DNA from: Glandiceps talaboti | Lineage: Eukaryota; Hemichordata; Enteropneusta; Spengelidae | Assembly (NCBI RefSeq): GCF_964340395.1 | Contig: NC_135559.1 | Coordinates: 22,212,121 to 22,244,620, forward strand | Length of the DNA stretch: 32,500 bases | Direction of reading: 5' to 3' | Part shown: piece by piece, positions 32,369 through 32,500 of the stretch | Layout: every line of letters begins with the position of its first letter | Numbering within the stretch: position 1 is the stretch's first letter | Notes under the pieces: model-generated | The model's input: the letters and a program-made list of their open reading frames with translations, nothing else | Databases searched by the model: none | What the model was told of the DNA's origin: nothing | Translations under genes and position numbers: made by a program

Positions 32369-32500
32369 AGAGGTGTCAGTAAATCACTTCTTTCATCACC
32401 TCTGCAATGCTGACTTCTCTAAAGAGAACAGAAATAATAGTTTTCAAATTAGCCATGAACCAACCGATATACTCTAGGCATGGTACTCAATTACCTATGT

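Overview
The window looks like a piece of a nuclear genome from a non-vertebrate, probably marine, animal. It has one intron-rich gene on the + strand with GT-AG introns, extracellular animal domains (PAN/apple, EGF, sushi/CCP, EAR/EPTP), broken non-LTR retrotransposons of CR1/L2 type, and an extreme load of simple repeats and satellites. There are no bacterial features such as operons or ribosome binding sites. Phylum cannot be read safely from the sequence; a lophotrochozoan or invertebrate deuterostome would fit.

Layout: 1-1600 holds a microsatellite, then a minus-strand LINE remnant (an SGNH/esterase-like ORF1 piece joined to a reverse-transcriptase tail) and a TGTA/TGCG microsatellite. 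1738-2591 is a decayed plus-strand reverse transcriptase that runs into a pentanucleotide array (2592-3166). The gene occupies 4514-20699 (5' end not found). Its exons are PAN1 4514-4797, EGF1 8715-8844, PAN2 11096-11382, EGF2 12644-12773, CCP1 14793-14957, CCP2 15374-15538 and a terminal EAR exon 19675-20699. All phases agree (1-0, 0-1, 1-0, 0-1, 1-1, 1-1, 1-stop), giving a 728-residue partial protein that is probably secreted or pericellular. Its introns carry a 22-bp satellite of about 2.75 kb, a 147-bp repeat family, a 31-bp satellite, a G-rich minisatellite and a 48-bp satellite. 20700-24600 is the 3' UTR, a cluster of TGAYGTCA sites, a long foldback element and unannotated AT-rich DNA. 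24599-27727 is three arrays (GATGA pentamer, 17-bp, AAAC) with an LINE reverse-transcriptase scrap wedged between two of them. 27728-32500 is mostly featureless AT-rich DNA with a foldback element, small minisatellites and a terminal GA tract.

The most interesting points are: (1) a 27-bp minisatellite that duplicates the end of the CCP1 exon together with its 5' splice site, giving up to six GT donors, of which the first three are in the same reading phase; (2) a perfect 50-bp inverted repeat bracketing the single EGF1 exon, a layout known to favour exon circularisation; (3) an unusual PAN-EGF-PAN-EGF-CCP-CCP-EAR architecture made by exon-pair duplication, with matching extra cysteines in every PAN and EGF module; (4) intronic satellites whose unit contains a transcription-factor consensus. 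About one third of the window is tandem repeat by my rough sum.
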